Source: Treponema sp. (lineage in GTDB: Bacteria > Spirochaetota > Spirochaetia > Treponematales > Breznakiellaceae). From it: a stretch of DNA of 24,393 bases. Of this stretch, positions 23,686-24,393 are shown piece by piece. The DNA lies in the NCBI GenBank assembly GCA_031266095.1, contig JAISBR010000156.1, positions 1 to 24,393 of the forward strand. The letters run 5' to 3'. A program made the translations under genes and the position numbers. Each line of letters opens with the position of its first letter. Position 1 is the stretch's first letter. The notes under the pieces are model-generated. The model did no database searches. It was given only the letters and a program-made list of their open reading frames with translations, and was not told the DNA's origin.

Positions 23686-23708
23686 GCCCCTCAGCAGGGG
23701 GCGTACCC
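23686..23708 (+). repeat. Left flanking hairpin copy of the tandem array
   Basis: A 23-nt GC-rich segment (gcccctc ... ggggcgtaccc) forms a stem of cgcccc with ggggcg. It matches the segment at 24031-24053 in 20 of 23 positions and overlaps the first array unit by 4 nt. Confidence 0.7.
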
Positions 23709-24026
23709 TGCGCCAGGCTATCGCAGGACCCTGCGCCAGGCTATCGCAGCACCCCGCGCCAGGCTGTCGCAGCACCCTGCGTCAGGCTATCGCAGCACCC
23801 TGCGTCAGATTATCGCAGGACCCTGCGCCAGGCTATCGCAGCACCCTGCGTCAGGCTGTCGCAGGACCCCGCGCCAGGCTATCGCAGCACCCTGCGTCAG
23901 GCTATCGCAGCACCCTGCGTCAGGCTATCGCAGTACCCTGCGCCAGGCTATCGCAGGACCCCGCGCCAGGCTATCGCAGGACCCCGCGCCAGGCTATCGC
24001 AGCACCCTGCGCCAGGCTGTCGCGGC
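23705..24026 (+). repeat. Fourteen tandem copies of a 23-bp hairpin-forming unit
   Basis: Fourteen units of exactly 23 nt run without any gap, starting at 23705, 23728, 23751, 23774, 23797, 23820, 23843, 23866, 23889, 23912, 23935, 23958, 23981 and 24004. Each follows accctgcg / ccaggct / atcgcag plus one variable last base (G, C or T). Differences are mostly transitions at a few positions (T/C at 5, C/T at 9, A/G at 16). cctgcg near the start can pair with cgcagg at the end of the unit, and cgcag can pair with ctgcg across the unit boundary. There are no unique spacers, so it is not CRISPR. The period is not a multiple of 3, yet all three plus-strand frames are open. Confidence 0.95.
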
Positions 24027-24030
24027 ATCT

Positions 24031-24053
24031 GCCCCTCGGCGAGGGGCGTACCC
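24031..24053 (+). repeat. Right flanking hairpin copy of the tandem array
   Basis: gcccctc ggc gaggggc (24031-24047) is a perfect 7-bp stem, followed by gtaccc. It is a near-copy of 23686-23708, so the array is bracketed by direct repeats of one hairpin motif. Confidence 0.7.
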
Positions 24054-24091
24054 ACCCCTCAGCGCGCGCGGCATCCTCCCCTGCGCCTGAG

Positions 24092-24111
24092 CGGTCAATG
24101 TGCTTTGACCG
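24092..24111. repeat. Perfect 7-bp hairpin
   Basis: cggtcaa (24092-24098) pairs with ttgaccg (24105-24111) around a 6-nt loop. There is no T-tract on either side. Confidence 0.45.
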
Positions 24112-24159
24112 TACAATGAAGCGCCCGAAAGAGCCTCCATAAAAGTGAAAACAGGCATA

Positions 24160-24268
24160 CGTATCCTCGAACCTTCGGTTTGAGGATACGGCGCAGCTGA
24201 GGATAAAATGATACGGAAAGGAGCACTCCGCGCGACAGCGGCCGGAAGCGGAGTATATAAGCGTATCA
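24160..24268. other. Structured non-coding segment, possible RNA
   Basis: Three nested or adjacent stems lie here. A 14-bp stem (24160-24173 with 24177-24190, one G-T pair, ttc loop) includes gtatcctc / gaggatac. An outer stem tgatacg (24209-24215) / cgtatca (24262-24268) encloses an inner stem actccgc (24225-24231) / gcggagt (24248-24254). No coding frame or known RNA family was recognised. The density of perfect stems suggests a transcribed structured element, but the quality of nearby sequence is doubtful. Confidence 0.35.
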
Positions 24269-24295
24269 GGTAAAAGGATTATACAAACGTTACAT

Positions 24296-24393
24296 GGGGG
24301 GGGGGGGGGGGGGGGGTACCAAAACCCCCCCCCCCGGCATGGACCCCGGGGTTTTCCGCGGGGGGTTGGCGGGGGGGGGTTCCCGTTTGTGTC
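24296..24393. other. Homopolymer-rich, probably low-quality contig end
   Basis: Twenty-one consecutive G (24296-24316), then eleven C (24325-24335) and several further G-runs fill the last 100 nt. This pattern is typical of sequencing or assembly failure at a contig end. A real poly-G tract cannot be excluded. Confidence 0.7.

Noticed and set aside
23705..24026. CRISPR array
   Set aside because: Units are directly contiguous with no unique spacers and no cas genes are nearby; it is a plain tandem repeat.
23596..24142. Three overlapping proteins of 145-164 residues across the array
   Set aside because: They are the same low-complexity repeat read in three phases, without ribosome-binding sites or domains.
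1..24393. tRNA, rRNA, tmRNA or known riboswitch
   Set aside because: No segment showed the conserved arms or motifs I would need; the leaders at 3080-3293 and 15604-15686 do not match a riboswitch I know.

Overview
The window looks like a chromosomal piece of a spirochaete, most likely a termite-gut type Treponema. This is an inference. It rests on three lipoproteins with spirochaete-style lipoboxes (FASC, FAAC, LAAC), one carrying an Ig-like domain of a type I associate with termite-gut treponemes, a beta-barrel protein of treponeme style, and a housekeeping gene mix with a PTS enzyme I/IIA pair. Base composition is moderately GC-rich, except for an AT-rich first 290 bp. The last ~100 bp is homopolymer-rich and looks like a poor-quality contig end.

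Layout. 1-580: AT-rich non-coding DNA with a degenerate ~120 bp direct duplication, then a GC-rich inverted-repeat element. 581-2700: clpP-like protease, pth and mazG as one operon, closed by a strong terminator. 3044-5176: a promoter with an A12 tract in its spacer, a ~215-nt leader and two tandemly duplicated lipoprotein genes, then a terminator. 5511-7729 (minus): a ptsN-like IIA gene followed by ptsI. 7921-9368: gph-like HAD phosphatase overlapping an inositol-monophosphatase-family gene. 9502-11031: RNase Y. 11129-13279: peptidase T plus an acyltransferase. 13462-14587: a 24-codon upstream ORF overlapping a secreted beta-barrel protein gene. 14656-15498 (minus): D-amino-acid aminotransferase. 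It is divergent from prfB (15687-16782), which needs a programmed +1 frameshift at an in-frame TGA. 16866-22209: parA, parB, a divergent PLP enzyme, a threonine-synthase-like gene and a biotin-protein ligase, all on the plus strand. 22588-23583 (minus): an Ig-like-domain lipoprotein with a strong terminator. 23705-24026: fourteen perfect-length 23-bp tandem repeats bracketed by two copies of a 23-nt hairpin, then further structured non-coding DNA.

How the genes work together. clpP, pth and mazG are housekeeping quality control for proteins, peptidyl-tRNAs and nucleotides. Enzyme I with a lone IIA suggests PTS phosphorelay, possibly regulatory. prfB controls its own translation through the frameshift. 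parA/parB serve chromosome segregation. Three PLP enzymes handle amino acids.

Most interesting non-textbook signals: the 23-bp hairpin-forming array with its flanking repeats; two genes (pepT, parA) whose ATG lies 5-6 nt after a good -10 box with no ribosome-binding site, suggesting leaderless mRNAs; a poly-A tract inside the promoter spacer of the lipoprotein pair; three successive perfect inverted repeats between the divergent dat and prfB genes; and a 491-residue fold-type-II-like PLP protein with altered motifs.
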